In this document: positions 1-9,590 of the stretch, piece by piece
How positions within the stretch are numbered: position 1 is the stretch's first letter
Layout: each line of letters starts with the position of its first letter
Source of the DNA: Colwellia marinimaniae
GTDB lineage: Bacteria > Pseudomonadota > Gammaproteobacteria > Enterobacterales > Alteromonadaceae
DNA length: 64,000 nt
Assembly (NCBI RefSeq): GCF_002207865.1
Contig: NZ_BDQM01000005.1
Coordinates: 124,001 to 188,000, forward strand
Direction: 5' to 3'
The notes under the pieces: generated by a model
The model's input: the letters and a program-made list of their open reading frames with translations, nothing else
The model's database searches: none
Told to the model about the DNA's origin: nothing
Translations under genes and position numbers: made by a program

Positions 1-729
1 CTATGTCATCAGGGCGCGATACGAGACAATAATGAAGATGCGATAAGTTATGGCATCAATGAAGAGTTAGGCATTATTTGGATGCTAGTCGCAGACGGCA
101 TGGGTGGCCATAATGCTGGCGAAGTTGCTAGCGCTATGTTAGTTGACCATATCAAGAAAGCCTGGGATAAAATTTCCGTTAGTCCATACCCCCATTGGGA
201 TAGCTGGATTACCAAGCAGCTTAATGGCGCAAACATGGCTATTTTACAGCAAGCAAAAAACCAGCAAACACAACAAGGCATGGGCACTACTGGCGTATTG
301 ATGGTAATAGACCAGTATAACTGCCATATTGGCTGGGTTGGCGACTCGCGCGCTTACTCTTTTAAAAGTGAGCAATTACAACAAGAGACTGTCGACCACA
401 CCATGGTGCAAGAATTAGTCAATAAAGGCGTAATAAGCGCGGCAACAGCAAAAAAATCCAATACAAAAAATATGCTTTCACAAGCGATTGGTGTGCGAGA
501 AAAAATAACCATTGATACAGTAACCATAGTAATAAGTAATGGCGATACCATAATGTTATCAACCGACGGCTTACATGATTATTTAACTGAACAAGAAATC
601 AGTCACTATTTATCTCAATTTTCTGTTAATAAAAATGTCTGTCATGACATGATAAAGCAAGCAATAGCCAAAAACAGTCGAGATAACCTGACGGTAGGTT
701 TAATCAATTTACCCCATAAACCAGCATAG
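1..729 (+). CDS. PP2C-type Ser/Thr protein phosphatase (5' end outside window)
   Basis: This is the C-terminal 242 residues of a PPM/PP2C protein phosphatase, which would remove phosphate from Ser/Thr residues using two metal ions. The frame is open from base 1, so the true start lies upstream; the first internal ATG at 82 falls inside the conserved core and is not the start. Visible PP2C motifs are the RDNNED block near the left edge, ADGMGGH with the metal-binding Asp, GWVGDSRAY, the LSTDGLHD block and the final SRDNLTV with the last metal-binding Asp. An FHA-domain gene follows 37 bp downstream. Such PP2C-FHA pairs often belong to phospho-signalling modules, sometimes next to type VI secretion genes, but nothing here shows which one. 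Family is clear; the target is unknown. Confidence 0.93.
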   Translation, partial: LCHQGAIRDNNEDAISYGINEELGIIWMLVADGMGGHNAGEVASAMLVDHIKKAWDKISVSPYPHWDSWITKQLNGANMAILQQAKNQQTQQGMGTTGVLMVIDQYNCHIGWVGDSRAYSFKSEQLQQETVDHTMVQELVNKGVISAATAKKSNTKNMLSQAIGVREKITIDTVTIVISNGDTIMLSTDGLHDYLTEQEISHYLSQFSVNKNVCHDMIKQAIAKNSRDNLTVGLINLPHKPA

Positions 730-766
730 TTATAACTAAAGAGTAATAACAAAATTAGGAGTTTAT

Positions 767-1114
767 ATGGCTTATTTAGCCTTAAGTGTTGAAGATGTAA
801 TTATTAATAAATGGCAGTTAGTCGAGGGGGTTTTACTCATAGGTCGAGCAAGTAGTAATGACATTCAAATTAATGACGCCGCTGTTAGTTCAACACATGC
901 ACGATTAATTACCGAGCCAGACCCCTATATTGATGGCCAACTGATTACTTATATTGAAGATCTTGCCAGTACTAATGGTACCGAATTAAATGGTAACAAG
1001 ATCTCTCGTGAAAAATTAAATCATGATGACATGGTCACCATAGGTTTCAACCAGTTTCAGTTAATTGATAAACAATCAAATACCCTCGATGAAACCGCCA
1101 TTATTATTAGCTAG
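767..1114 (+). CDS. FHA-domain phosphothreonine-binding protein
   Basis: A 115-residue protein that is almost entirely one forkhead-associated domain, which binds phosphothreonine peptides. The diagnostic run is visible: LIGRASSNDIQI, then SSTHARL (the Ser and His of the FHA signature), then EDLASTNGTELNG. The start is supported by an AGGAG box six bases before the ATG. It lies 37 bp behind a PP2C phosphatase and is probably co-transcribed with it. It has no signal peptide or membrane segment. The last eight codons and the stop are the first unit of a 111-114 bp tandem repeat that continues into the intergenic DNA, so the 3' end of this gene was the source of the expansion. Confidence 0.9.
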   Translation: MAYLALSVEDVIINKWQLVEGVLLIGRASSNDIQINDAAVSSTHARLITEPDPYIDGQLITYIEDLASTNGTELNGNKISREKLNHDDMVTIGFNQFQLIDKQSNTLDETAIIIS

Positions 1115-1561
1115 TACAAAAATCAGACAGTTATCACATACGCTTAGGATTAAAACCACGCCAATTGATTGATAAGCAATAAAACTCATGTAATGAAACT
1201 CGATGAAACCGCCATTATTATTAGCTAGTACAAAAATCAGACAGTTATCACATACGCTTAGAATTTAAACCACGCCAATTGATTGATAAGCAATAAAACT
1301 CATGTAATGAAACTCGATGAAGCCGCCATTATTAGCTAGTACAAAGATCAGACAGTTATCACATACGCTTAGAATTTAAACCACGCCAATTGATTGATAA
1401 GCAATAAAACTCATGTAATGAAACTCGATGAAGCCGCCATTATTAGCTAGTACAAAGATCAGACAGTTATCACATACGCTTAGAATTTAAACCACGCCAA
1501 TTGATTGATAAGCAATAAAACTCATGTAATGAAACTCGATAAAAACGCCATTATTATTGGC
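1085..1561. repeat. Tandem repeat, four 111-114 bp units plus a partial fifth
   Basis: Unit starts (CTCGATGAAACCGCC or close variants) fall at 1085, 1199, 1313 and 1424, with a partial fifth at 1535. Unit lengths are therefore 114, 114, 111 and 111 bp. The last two full units have lost one ATT from an ATT run and are almost identical to each other. Unit 1 includes the end of the FHA gene with its stop codon; later units carry that coding tail as non-coding DNA. There are no unique spacers, so it is not a CRISPR array. The pattern indicates recent slippage or unequal recombination. Confidence 0.95.
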
Positions 1562-1574
1562 GAGTTAAGGGGGA

Positions 1575-1718
1575 TCACTTGCTAAGCAAATTTTTGCCTT
1601 GCGATTCAATGAATTCATTCATTACTAGGTTAAAATAAGACTGTCGGCGCGAGGTCATATTATCATGCTGGCGACTTAGCTGTTTTCTACGTTGATTACT
1701 TTTAAATGGTCTTTTCAT
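1575..1718 (-). CDS. Small basic protein, 47 aa, possibly phosphate-regulated
   Basis: An unrecognised 47-residue frame beginning MKRPFKSNQRRKQLSRQHDN and ending NEFIESQGKNLLSK. The N-terminal half is strongly basic (Lys/Arg/Gln rich) and the C-terminal half could form one amphipathic helix. There is no Cys and no membrane segment. It stands alone between the tandem repeat and mltF. Evidence that it is real comes from its upstream region: a GAG-containing ribosome site, a TATAGT -10 box and, exactly 10 bp further up, an 18-bp PhoB-type box. It resembles ribosome- or nucleic-acid-binding small proteins in charge only; no family could be assigned. It could still be a chance frame. Confidence 0.5.
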   Translation of the reverse strand: MKRPFKSNQRRKQLSRQHDNMTSRRQSYFNLVMNEFIESQGKNLLSK

Positions 1719-1757
1719 TTTATCATTCTCAATAAGAGCAGCGTTAGAATTGTGTCT

Positions 1758-1791
1758 ACTATAGCCTACTAAAATGTCACTTTTATGACAG
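1758..1791 (-). promoter_or_regulatory. Pho-box promoter upstream of the 47-aa gene
   Basis: On the minus strand 1791-1774 reads CTGTCATAAAAGTGACAT, which matches the E. coli Pho-box form CTGTCATAAAACTGTCAT at 16 of 18 positions. A 10-bp spacer follows, then TATAGT at 1763-1758. The box overlapping the -35 position with 10 bp to the -10 is the known layout of PhoB-activated promoters. The core is also an inverted repeat (TGTCA-N6-TGACA), so another dimeric regulator is possible. The rest of 1792-2016 shows nothing else recognisable. Confidence 0.5.
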
Positions 1792-2016
1792 TATAATCAC
1801 AAGGATGTCATGTCTTTAGCAAGCGAATTCTTGCCACTTTTACATAAATGATGGCGACAAGAAAAGCTCTTTTTTATTAAGGCATGCGGCAATAAGGCAT
1901 TTGAAACCAGGTGAAGAGTAGAACTAAGAAGAAAGTGATTAATTCACCGCTCTCTGCTGTTGAAGATGATTATAGTGCAGGCTTTAGCTAAGGTAGCGAA
2001 GTTGCAGCAGTGACTT

Positions 2017-3561
2017 TTATTGTAGCGTCTCTTTTTCGGCTTCTTTAACCTTAGTGGCTAACGGTATTGGCAAAGCTTCACCGTCAGCAAGCGGGTTTTC
2101 TCCTGATAAGTATTCTTCTTGCTGTTGCTCTAAAGCTAAAGCTTGCTCCTTAGCTTTATTATCTAACCAGCTTAAGGTGTCATAATAGCGACGAATATTG
2201 TCAACGTAATGCACTGGCTCTTCACCACGCGCATAACCATGTTTAGTATTTTTGTAATATTTTTTCTGCTGTAATAATGGTAAACGAGTTTTCACCTCTA
2301 CCCAGCGATCTGGATCGCCACCTTGGCGCTGGGTAATAATTCTAGCATCGTTTAAATGACCAAAACCAATATTATAAGAAGCAAGGGCAAACCAAATACG
2401 ATCTGGACTCGGTATTCTATCAGGCATCATAGCTATCATACGCTTAAAGTATTTTGCCCCACCCCGAATACTTTGTTCGGTATCTAAACGACTTTTTATA
2501 CCCATTTGTTTCGCGGTTGCTAACGTCAACATCATCATGCCGCGAACCCCAGTATATGAACGTGCGGTTGGATTCCAGTGTGATTCTTGGTAACTAATGG
2601 CCGCCAATAAACGCCAATCAAGCTCTTGCGCATACTTCTCAAATAGCCGTTGATATTTAGGTAACGTACTTGCTACCGCTTTAATAAAGGTTCGAGTTTC
2701 AACATAGTTAAACTGTTCAATATGGCCATAATACTTGTCATCTAGCGCCAGTAAAGTACCGTCGTGATGCACCTTACCAAAAAACTCAACCAAGCTTGCT
2801 AAAATATCATCATGACTATTCTCACTGACCATCCAAGCTAAAGGCTCTGGTTGTTTAATACTAAAGCCAATACTTATCTCAGGGTAATAACTGCGGTTAA
2901 TGGCTAAATTATTACTGTCAATAACGGTATAATCTATTTCACCACTGAGTACTTTCGCCAGTAACTCTTCGCTATCAAAATCTATGGTCTCTTGCCAAGT
3001 GAGCTCACTGTGTGTTTTTTTTAACTTTTCCAAATTTTCCACATAGCTTGACCCAGTCGTAACCATCAACTTACCCGTTAAGTCGGCCACTTCTCTCGGT
3101 CTTACATTACCTTGCTTGAACACTAACTTCTGGCTGATGGTTTCATAACTTGGCGCAAATCGAAAACGTTGCCGGCGTTTTTCAGTTATCGATAGACTTG
3201 CAGCCAACAAATCAACTTCACCGGTATTTAACTTAATAAAAAGCTCATCCAAGCTATAACTTGGAATGATGCGCAATTCAACATTAAGCGATTGTGCATA
3301 CTTTTTTGCTAATTCATATTCAAAACCGGCAAAACCATTGGCTGTGGTGTAATAGTTTGTCGGACCAAAAAAAGTGCCGACATTAATATAACCTCGGTGC
3401 AAAATACGCGATAAACTGGCACTGTCATTTTTTTTATCACAGGCACTTAAGAAGCTAGTGGCAAAAATAACCAAGAGTAAAGAGGCAAACTTAGTTACTA
3501 ACTTACTCTCTAACCGAGTAATGAGCTTAGCTTTTATTGAAACAGTTAAATATTTAGTCAT
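2017..3561 (-). CDS. mltF: Membrane-bound lytic murein transglycosylase F
   Basis: A 514-residue peptidoglycan lytic transglycosylase of the MltF type. An N-terminal periplasmic solute-binding-like domain (about residues 50-280) is followed by a C-terminal SLT catalytic domain. The SLT domain shows AISYQESHW with the catalytic Glu, then [10 protein letters not shown] and later ALASYNIG, all close to E. coli MltF. The N terminus carries a hydrophobic stretch ending FLSAC, so it looks like a lipoprotein with Cys41. I chose the ATG at 3561; the frame could extend to a GTG at 3615, but no ribosome site precedes it. The N-terminal region is unusually basic before the hydrophobic core. It stands alone, divergent from purL. 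Confidence 0.93.
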   Translation of the reverse strand: MTKYLTVSIKAKLITRLESKLVTKFASLLLVIFATSFLSACDKKNDSASLSRILHRGYINVGTFFGPTNYYTTANGFAGFEYELAKKYAQSLNVELRIIPSYSLDELFIKLNTGEVDLLAASLSITEKRRQRFRFAPSYETISQKLVFKQGNVRPREVADLTGKLMVTTGSSYVENLEKLKKTHSELTWQETIDFDSEELLAKVLSGEIDYTVIDSNNLAINRSYYPEISIGFSIKQPEPLAWMVSENSHDDILASLVEFFGKVHHDGTLLALDDKYYGHIEQFNYVETRTFIKAVASTLPKYQRLFEKYAQELDWRLLAAISYQESHWNPTARSYTGVRGMMMLTLATAKQMGIKSRLDTEQSIRGGAKYFKRMIAMMPDRIPSPDRIWFALASYNIGFGHLNDARIITQRQGGDPDRWVEVKTRLPLLQQKKYYKNTKHGYARGEEPVHYVDNIRRYYDTLSWLDNKAKEQALALEQQQEEYLSGENPLADGEALPIPLATKVKEAEKETLQ

Positions 3562-3645
3562 AAGCTCAATTGTGTCGTGTATTGTGCTATTAGCCAAGTA
3601 CTTTTTACTTGACACTAGTGTTAAGTTTTTACTTGACTTTTTCCA

Positions 3646-3674
3646 TTAACAAAAGCGTTAATTTCAACTATAAT
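3646..3674 (+). promoter_or_regulatory. Sigma-70 promoter of purL
   Basis: TTAACA at 3646-3651 and a perfect TATAAT at 3669-3674 are separated by 17 bp, about 90 bp before the purL start. No complete PurR-type palindrome was found near it, only a partial CGGTTTGCTT string. Confidence 0.6.
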
Positions 3675-3763
3675 ACGCGCGAAATTTTCGGTTTGCTTTC
3701 ACTGTATAAATTTAACAAGTAAAAGCCGATCAAAGCCCTACATAAAACTTGGTGACTTACCTT

Positions 3764-6700
3764 ATGACGATGCCTAAGACGACGTTAATTAAAAACCTTC
3801 GTGGCGCTCCAGCACTTTCTGAATTCAGAGTTAAAAAACTGTTAGCTCAATGTGAACAGTTACAACTGCCTGTAAATGATATTTATGCTGAATTTGCCCA
3901 TTTCGCCCAACTTAATCAAGAATTAAGTGCCAGTGAAGAGAATGTTTTACAGCAATTACTTAACTACGGCCCAAAAATTGAGGAACATCAACCAACAGGC
4001 TTATTTTTATTAGTGACACCTCGTCCAGGCACTATTTCTCCTTGGTCATCAAAATCTACCGACATAGCTCACAACTGTGGCTTGAATAAAGTTGTTCGCT
4101 TAGAACGCGGCATTGCTTATTACGTCTCATTAAAAAATGATGTGCCATTAACTACAGAGCAAGAAGTGCAATTAAACGCTTTACTGCACGACCGCATGAT
4201 GGAAAGTGTTTTTAATGATTTCGCCGAGGCAAGCACGTTATTTTCGAGCAGTGAACCGGGTGAATTAACCGTCATTGATATTGAAAACGGCGGTAAAAAT
4301 GCATTAGTTCAAGCGAATATAGAGTTAGGCTTGGCCTTAGCCCCTGATGAAGTGAATTACTTATTTGAAAATTTCACTAAGTTAGGCCGTAACCCACACG
4401 ACATTGAGCTTTATATGTTTGCTCAAGCAAACTCTGAGCATTGTCGTCATAAAATTTTTAACGCTGACTGGACCATAGACGGCGTTAAACAAGAAAAATC
4501 CTTATTTAAAATGATCCGTAATACCCATGAGATCAACCCTGATTATGTACTGAGTGCTTATAAAGATAATGCCGCGGTAATGGTCGGTAATAAAGGCGGT
4601 CGTTTCTTCCCTAACCCTGAAACAAATATTTATGCTTACCACCATGAAGATATTCAGATATTAATGAAAGTTGAAACGCATAACCACCCTACGGCAATTT
4701 CACCCTACCCTGGTGCTGCTACAGGCTCAGGCGGTGAAATTCGCGATGAGGGCGCAACGGGTATTGGCTCAAAGCCAAAAGCGGGTTTAGTGGGTTTCTC
4801 GGTATCTAACTTGCGTATTCCTGACTTTGTGCAACCGTGGGAAACTGATTTTGGCAAGCCAAGTCGCATTGTTACTGCTTTCGACATCATGATGGAAGGC
4901 CCATTAGGTGGCGCGGCATTTAATAATGAATTTGGTCGCCCAGCTATTTTAGGATATTTTCGTACTTATGAAGAAGAAGTTAACTCCTTTAATGGTTTAG
5001 AAGTACGTGGTTACCACAAGCCAATTATGCTTGCCGGTGGTTTAGGTAATATTCGTGATGAACATGTACAAAAACGTGAAATAATTGTTGGCGCTAACTT
5101 AATCGCTTTAGGTGGCCCAGCAATGAACATTGGTTTAGGCGGTGGTGCTGCTTCATCAATGGCTTCAGGTCAGTCAGCTGAGAGTTTAGACTTTGCTTCA
5201 GTACAAAGAGAAAATCCAGAAATGGAACGTCGCTGCCAAGAAGTTATCGATAAGTGTTGGCAATTAGGTGAAGAAAATCCTATCGCCTTTATTCATGATG
5301 TTGGTGCTGGTGGTTTATCAAATGCTTTCCCTGAGCTTGTCTCTGATGGCGGTCGTGGTGGTGTTTTTGAACTTCGTAACGTACCAAACGATGAACGTAG
5401 CATGGCACCGCACGAAATCTGGTGTAACGAATCTCAAGAACGTTATGTTATTGCCGTATCAGACAAGAACTTAGCGGTTTTTGAACAAATATGTCAACGT
5501 GAACGTGCGCCATATGCTGTGGTTGGTCGCGCCACTGAAGAATTGCAATTAACCGTTACTGATGCTCATTTTAGCGATAACGAAAAACTTAATACCCCGA
5601 TTGATTTACCGCTTGAGCTATTATTAGGTAAAACACCTAAAATATTTAAAGACGTTAAAACGGCAACCGCTGCTGGTGATTCATTAGAGTTAAGCAATGT
5701 CACCTTAACTGATGCTGCTGACCGTATTTTAAGTTTACCAACGGTTGCTGAAAAAACCTTCCTTATTACCATAGGCGATCGAAGCGTAACAGGCATGGTT
5801 AACCGTGACCAAATGGTTGGCCCTTGGCAAGTACCAGTAGCCGATTGTGGTGTTACCGCTTCTGCCCTTGATTCATACCATGGTGAAGCCATGGCTCTTG
5901 GTGAGCGTACACCTGTTGCCTTATTAAACTTTGGCGCTTCTGCTCGTTTAGCCGTAGCTGAATCTCTAACGAATATCGCTGGTACTGATATTGGCGATTT
6001 AAACCGTATCAAGCTTTCAGCTAACTGGATGTCGCCTGCAGGTCACCCTGGTGAAGATGCTGGTCTTTATGAAGCGGTGAAAGCCATTGGTGAAGAACTT
6101 TGTCCAGCTCTTGGTTTAACCATTCCGGTCGGTAAAGACTCAATGTCGATGCGTACCCAGTGGACTGAAGAAAAAACAGATGAAAAGGGTCAAACTTCTC
6201 ATGTAGAAAAATCTGTCACTTCACCTATGTCATTAATCATCACCGCTTTTGGTGTTGTTGAAGATATTCGTAAAACAGTAACGCCTGAACTTCGCAGCGA
6301 CAAAGGTGAGACACGTTTAGTCGCTATCGACTTATCTAAAGGTAAAAAACGCCTTGGTGGTTCATGTTTAGCGCAAGTTTACAAACAGCTAGGTAATGAA
6401 ACCCCTGATGTTGATAGCCCAGCAGTATTAAAAGGTTTCTTTAATGCCATGCAAGCCCTGGTACGTGCTGAACTGCTAGTTGCTTACCATGATATTTCCG
6501 ATGGTGGTTTATTCACTACTGTTACTGAAATGGCGTTTGCTGGTCATACTGGTGTTGATATTGATATCAGTAAGTTATCAAACGGCGCAAGTGATGATTT
6601 AGCGACCTTGTTTAATGAAGAGCTTGGCGCAGTTATGCAAATACGGATAAGTGATGTTGAAGCTATTGACGTAATTTTAGCTGAACATGGCATTCTCGAT

Positions 6701-7762
6701 TATTGTACTGACATTGGTCATTTGAACAACGAAGATACTATTCGCTTTAGCCGTGATGGGGAAGTTGTCCTAGAAAACTCTCGTACTTATTACCGCACTG
6801 TTTGGGCACAAACGACTTATAGAATGCAGTCACTGCGTGATAACCCTGAATGTGCACAACAAGAGCATGATGTTAAATTTGATACTGAAGATCCAGGTTT
6901 AAATACTGAGCTTACTTTTGATATCAACGAAGACATTGTTAGCGACTTAATTATCAAAGATGCACAAAGCAGTACTGATGGTATAGCCAATCCACGTATT
7001 GCTATTTTACGTGAGCAAGGTGTTAACTCTCATGTAGAAATGGCGGCGGCTTTTGATAGAGCTGGTTTTGTTGCCGTTGATGTACATATGTCGGATATCT
7101 TATCAGGTCGTACTGATTTAGCGGATTTTAACGGCTTAGTTGCTTGTGGTGGTTTCTCTTACGGTGATGTTTTAGGCGCTGGTGAAGGTTGGGCAAAATC
7201 AATCTTATTTAACGCTGATGCACGCACTATGTTTAAAACATTTTTTGAACGTAAAGATACTTTCACCTTAGGTGTGTGTAACGGCTGTCAAATGTTGTCA
7301 AACTTAAAAGACATCATCCCAGGCTCTGAGCACTGGCCTCACTTTGTACAAAACAAATCAGAGCGTTTTGAAGCACGCTTCTCATTAGTTGAAATTCAAG
7401 AGAGTCCGTCAGTATTATTTAAAGGCATGGCAGGTTCACGTATGCCAATCGCTGTGTCGCACGGTGAAGGTTATGCTGAATTTAGCTCTGATACTGCTAT
7501 TGATGCTGCCAACAACTCAGGCACAGTATCAATGCGTTTCGTTAATAACTACGGTGACGTTACTGAAACATACCCTGCCAACCCGAACGGCTCAGTTGAT
7601 GGTATCACTGCGTTAACGACGACCGATGGTCGTGTCACCATCATGATGCCACATCCTGAACGGGTATTTAGAACAGTAGCTAACTCATGGCATCCAGATA
7701 GCTGGGGTGAAGATTCACCTTGGGTACGCATGTTCCGTAACGCTCGTGCCTTTATTGGCTAA
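3764..7762 (+). CDS. purL: Phosphoribosylformylglycinamidine synthase, single-chain form
   Basis: The fourth step of purine synthesis: FGAR plus glutamine and ATP gives FGAM. At 1,332 residues it is the fused form typical of Gammaproteobacteria, with the N-terminal PurS-like domain, two AIRS-like ATP-binding halves ([37 protein letters not shown]) and a C-terminal class I glutaminase. The glutaminase shows [20 protein letters not shown] with the nucleophile Cys, and MMPHPER with its His. The frame could open at a TTG at 3749, but the ATG at 3764 has a GGTGA ribosome site eight bases upstream and gives the length closest to E. coli PurL. It is monocistronic, with a TATAAT promoter upstream and duplicated terminator-like units behind it. 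Confidence 0.98.
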   Translation: MTMPKTTLIKNLRGAPALSEFRVKKLLAQCEQLQLPVNDIYAEFAHFAQLNQELSASEENVLQQLLNYGPKIEEHQPTGLFLLVTPRPGTISPWSSKSTDIAHNCGLNKVVRLERGIAYYVSLKNDVPLTTEQEVQLNALLHDRMMESVFNDFAEASTLFSSSEPGELTVIDIENGGKNALVQANIELGLALAPDEVNYLFENFTKLGRNPHDIELYMFAQANSEHCRHKIFNADWTIDGVKQEKSLFKMIRNTHEINPDYVLSAYKDNAAVMVGNKGGRFFPNPETNIYAYHHEDIQILMKVETHNHPTAISPYPGAATGSGGEIRDEGATGIGSKPKAGLVGFSVSNLRIPDFVQPWETDFGKPSRIVTAFDIMMEGPLGGAAFNNEFGRPAILGYFRTYEEEVNSFNGLEVRGYHKPIMLAGGLGNIRDEHVQKREIIVGANLIALGGPAMNIGLGGGAASSMASGQSAESLDFASVQRENPEMERRCQEVIDKCWQLGEENPIAFIHDVGAGGLSNAFPELVSDGGRGGVFELRNVPNDERSMAPHEIWCNESQERYVIAVSDKNLAVFEQICQRERAPYAVVGRATEELQLTVTDAHFSDNEKLNTPIDLPLELLLGKTPKIFKDVKTATAAGDSLELSNVTLTDAADRILSLPTVAEKTFLITIGDRSVTGMVNRDQMVGPWQVPVADCGVTASALDSYHGEAMALGERTPVALLNFGASARLAVAESLTNIAGTDIGDLNRIKLSANWMSPAGHPGEDAGLYEAVKAIGEELCPALGLTIPVGKDSMSMRTQWTEEKTDEKGQTSHVEKSVTSPMSLIITAFGVVEDIRKTVTPELRSDKGETRLVAIDLSKGKKRLGGSCLAQVYKQLGNETPDVDSPAVLKGFFNAMQALVRAELLVAYHDISDGGLFTTVTEMAFAGHTGVDIDISKLSNGASDDLATLFNEELGAVMQIRISDVEAIDVILAEHGILDYCTDIGHLNNEDTIRFSRDGEVVLENSRTYYRTVWAQTTYRMQSLRDNPECAQQEHDVKFDTEDPGLNTELTFDINEDIVSDLIIKDAQSSTDGIANPRIAILREQGVNSHVEMAAAFDRAGFVAVDVHMSDILSGRTDLADFNGLVACGGFSYGDVLGAGEGWAKSILFNADARTMFKTFFERKDTFTLGVCNGCQMLSNLKDIIPGSEHWPHFVQNKSERFEARFSLVEIQESPSVLFKGMAGSRMPIAVSHGEGYAEFSSDTAIDAANNSGTVSMRFVNNYGDVTETYPANPNGSVDGITALTTTDGRVTIMMPHPERVFRTVANSWHPDSWGEDSPWVRMFRNARAFIG

Positions 7763-7789
7763 CCTTTTTGCTATTAAAGCTAATTTAAT

Positions 7790-8110
7790 TGTCAAAAGTA
7801 CTCACTGACATGCGTCAGCTCCGTGCTTTTTCCGCTAACTTAGCTTAACTAGCTTCAAGGACTCTGATTAATTTTAAGCAGACTTAAATGCAAGAAACTA
7901 AAAACCGACAATTCCCCATAAAGGATTTGTCGGTTTTTTATTGCCTGTTATCCTAAGCGCCAAAGTTACTGACCTTTGTCAGCTCCGTGCTTTCTTCGTG
8001 AACTTGACTCAATCAGCTTCAAGGTACTCTAATTAAATTTGAACAACACTTAATTAGAGAAACTAAAAACCGACAATCCCCTAAAAGGAATAGTCAGTTT
8101 TTTATTGCAT
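7790..8110 (+). repeat. Two tandem ~150 bp units, each with a short hairpin and a terminator
   Basis: Unit 1 (about 7795-7945) and unit 2 (about 7961-8110) align along their length at roughly three quarters identity by eye. Each opens with a mini-hairpin CTGAC-N4-GTCAG followed by CTCCGTGCTTT, contains AGCTTCAAGG(T)ACTCT, and ends in a hairpin with a T run and TTATTGC. Loop bases of the first hairpin differ between the units while the stem is kept, as expected for RNA structure. They may be duplicated terminators of purL or small RNA genes. No convincing promoter was seen. Confidence 0.7.
7900..7940 (+). terminator. Rho-independent terminator downstream of purL
   Basis: AAAAACCGACA at 7900-7910 pairs with TGTCGGTTTTTT at 7928-7939, a strong stem with A run and T run. 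It closes unit 1 of the duplicated element. A second, imperfect copy occupies about 8065-8106, with AAAAACCGAC against AGTCAGTTTTTT. Confidence 0.85.
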
Positions 8111-8208
8111 AATTCAATAACTTAAACGAGAATAGCACCAATTAAAGTAACCACTCAATAATAAACACTCGCTTTTTTGAGCGATTGTATCTGTGCGGAA
8201 ATGGAATT

Positions 8209-8793
8209 ATGCATTACTTAGTTAAATTATATTTGTTAACGGCTTTATTCGCTTTTTCTACTATATCTCAAGCAAGCCAAGATGAGCCTACTTTCTCTAT
8301 TGGTGCGTTCAATGAACCTCAAGGAGATCGTGCTGGTGCCGAAATATCGGTATCTGCAAAAGGAGATATGTTTGGCGGCAGACTAAGTGGCACCTTGTAT
8401 AATGGTGGTAATAACGTTAAAACAGCTGAAATAACGAGTTACTTTTCTGCTGATGGTCATTTTTACCCTGAAGGTAATACAACTACAACCGAGTTTGAAA
8501 GTAATGAGCTTTACCTTGGCTTTTCAGGATTTGCCTTTGTACATTTAGATCAATTAATAAATCCATATCTCGGTTTAGGTTTTTTTATTGGAAAAACACA
8601 ACACTGTACCAGTCACGAAGAGGAATTTGAGAACTGTACAGATGATCCAGTACTTGCTGTTTATCCTGAATTTGGCATTGAACTTAACATTGAAAGTATC
8701 CAAATCACACCTTATATTCGACGCTATTACGATACCAGTGACTCACACAAGTCTGGCAATGTTTATGGCATTAACTTTGGCATAAGATTTTAA
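8209..8793 (+). CDS. Putative small outer-membrane beta-barrel protein
   Basis: A 194-residue exported protein of unknown function. A signal peptide is clear (MHYLVKLYLLTALFAFSTISQAS, cleaved near SQAS). The body is rich in alternating beta-type segments with Gly and aromatic residues, and the chain ends in FGIRF, the terminal Phe pattern of outer-membrane barrels. Two Cys in the middle (about 600 bases into the frame: QHCTSHEEEFENC) could form a loop disulfide. I chose the ATG at 8209, preceded by GGAAATGGAATT, over a TTG at 8185, because only the later start places the signal peptide at the N terminus. It stands alone after the purL terminators. No closer family was recognised. Confidence 0.7.
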   Translation: MHYLVKLYLLTALFAFSTISQASQDEPTFSIGAFNEPQGDRAGAEISVSAKGDMFGGRLSGTLYNGGNNVKTAEITSYFSADGHFYPEGNTTTTEFESNELYLGFSGFAFVHLDQLINPYLGLGFFIGKTQHCTSHEEEFENCTDDPVLAVYPEFGIELNIESIQITPYIRRYYDTSDSHKSGNVYGINFGIRF

Positions 8794-8889
8794 ACTTTAC
8801 TTAATGTGATCCCTCAAGCAGACAAATCAACATTTGCTGCACATACATTGATTGAAGTTAATTTTTATCAGGTAATTGCCATCAATAAA

Positions 8890-9105
8890 CTAGGCAAAGT
8901 CTAATGAGATATCGGTGCAGCCTTTTACACAGCGTACGCCTGTTGGTCCAGCTTGCTCAGGGGTATGGAGTTTTAACGGTTGTTTACAGACTTTACATAA
9001 TACGGTTTTACCTAACATCACCTGTTTAAGCAGTTTCTTTTGTTCAAAAAAGGATGATTGGCTTGCTTTTTGTAAGGCGGAAAATTGTTTTATATCTATG
9101 TTCAT
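8890..9105 (-). CDS. Small zinc-ribbon-like protein, 71 aa
   Basis: A 71-residue hypothetical protein. The C-terminal half has two Cys pairs, CKVC and CVKGC, about 22 residues apart, separated by a Lys/Pro-rich loop. This spacing is consistent with a single zinc ribbon. The N-terminal half is a short helix-prone segment rich in Gln, Ser and Lys. The start is supported by an AGGA box six to seven bases before the ATG at 9105. It is monocistronic. Function is unknown; nucleic-acid binding is possible from the fold alone. Confidence 0.7.
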   Translation of the reverse strand: MNIDIKQFSALQKASQSSFFEQKKLLKQVMLGKTVLCKVCKQPLKLHTPEQAGPTGVRCVKGCTDISLDFA

Positions 9106-9590
9106 ATACGTCCTAAACTCGCTTAATTTGTAGAGAATAATACCATTTTATAGCGAGTAATAGCCCAGTTAGTCAACATTACCACAAAATAAACGCTATC
9201 AAACTGTCCCTTTAACGGCGTGGCACTTGAGAAAAACAGCGGCTGATAGTGGCTGGTTTTTACTTTGCTGGGCAAGCTGTTAAAGAAAATTTTTGCTTGT
9301 TTGCTAGTAATAACCGACCGAAGTTAGGCACAACTCTTGACCAGAAAATAGTACTGAGCAGTCGATTTACCCTCACTTATTAGCTCATCCGGCTTTTATT
9401 GCATCTGCCAAACGTTATTGCCGCTTTGCTCTTCTGGACAACATGTTAGCTCACGGCTCATATTCATAGTCATAGTCATAGTCATTTTCTGCAATATTTG
9501 CCGATTATTATTATCAATGCGCTATTTTAGCTTTGCACCGACAATAAATCGAGTAAAATAACGGCAAAGCCCTAACAACTTCTTGCCAAT
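9106..9590. other. Intergenic region with a hexanucleotide microsatellite
   Basis: This 485-bp gap holds no convincing gene. The left edge contains the minus-strand promoter area of the zinc-ribbon gene. At 9464-9485 there are 3.7 copies of TCATAG in tandem. The rest shows no terminator, operator or inverted-end element that I could recognise. Confidence 0.6.

Noticed and set aside
1085..1561. Possible CRISPR array
   Set aside because: The whole 111-114 bp unit repeats with no unique spacers, and the first unit is gene 3' end.
3651..3763. PurR operator in front of purL
   Set aside because: Only a partial CGGTTTGCTT half-match was found, without the second half of the palindrome.
5566..6012. 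148-codon minus-strand frame inside purL
   Set aside because: Lies wholly within the conserved ATP-binding part of PurL and has no motif of its own.
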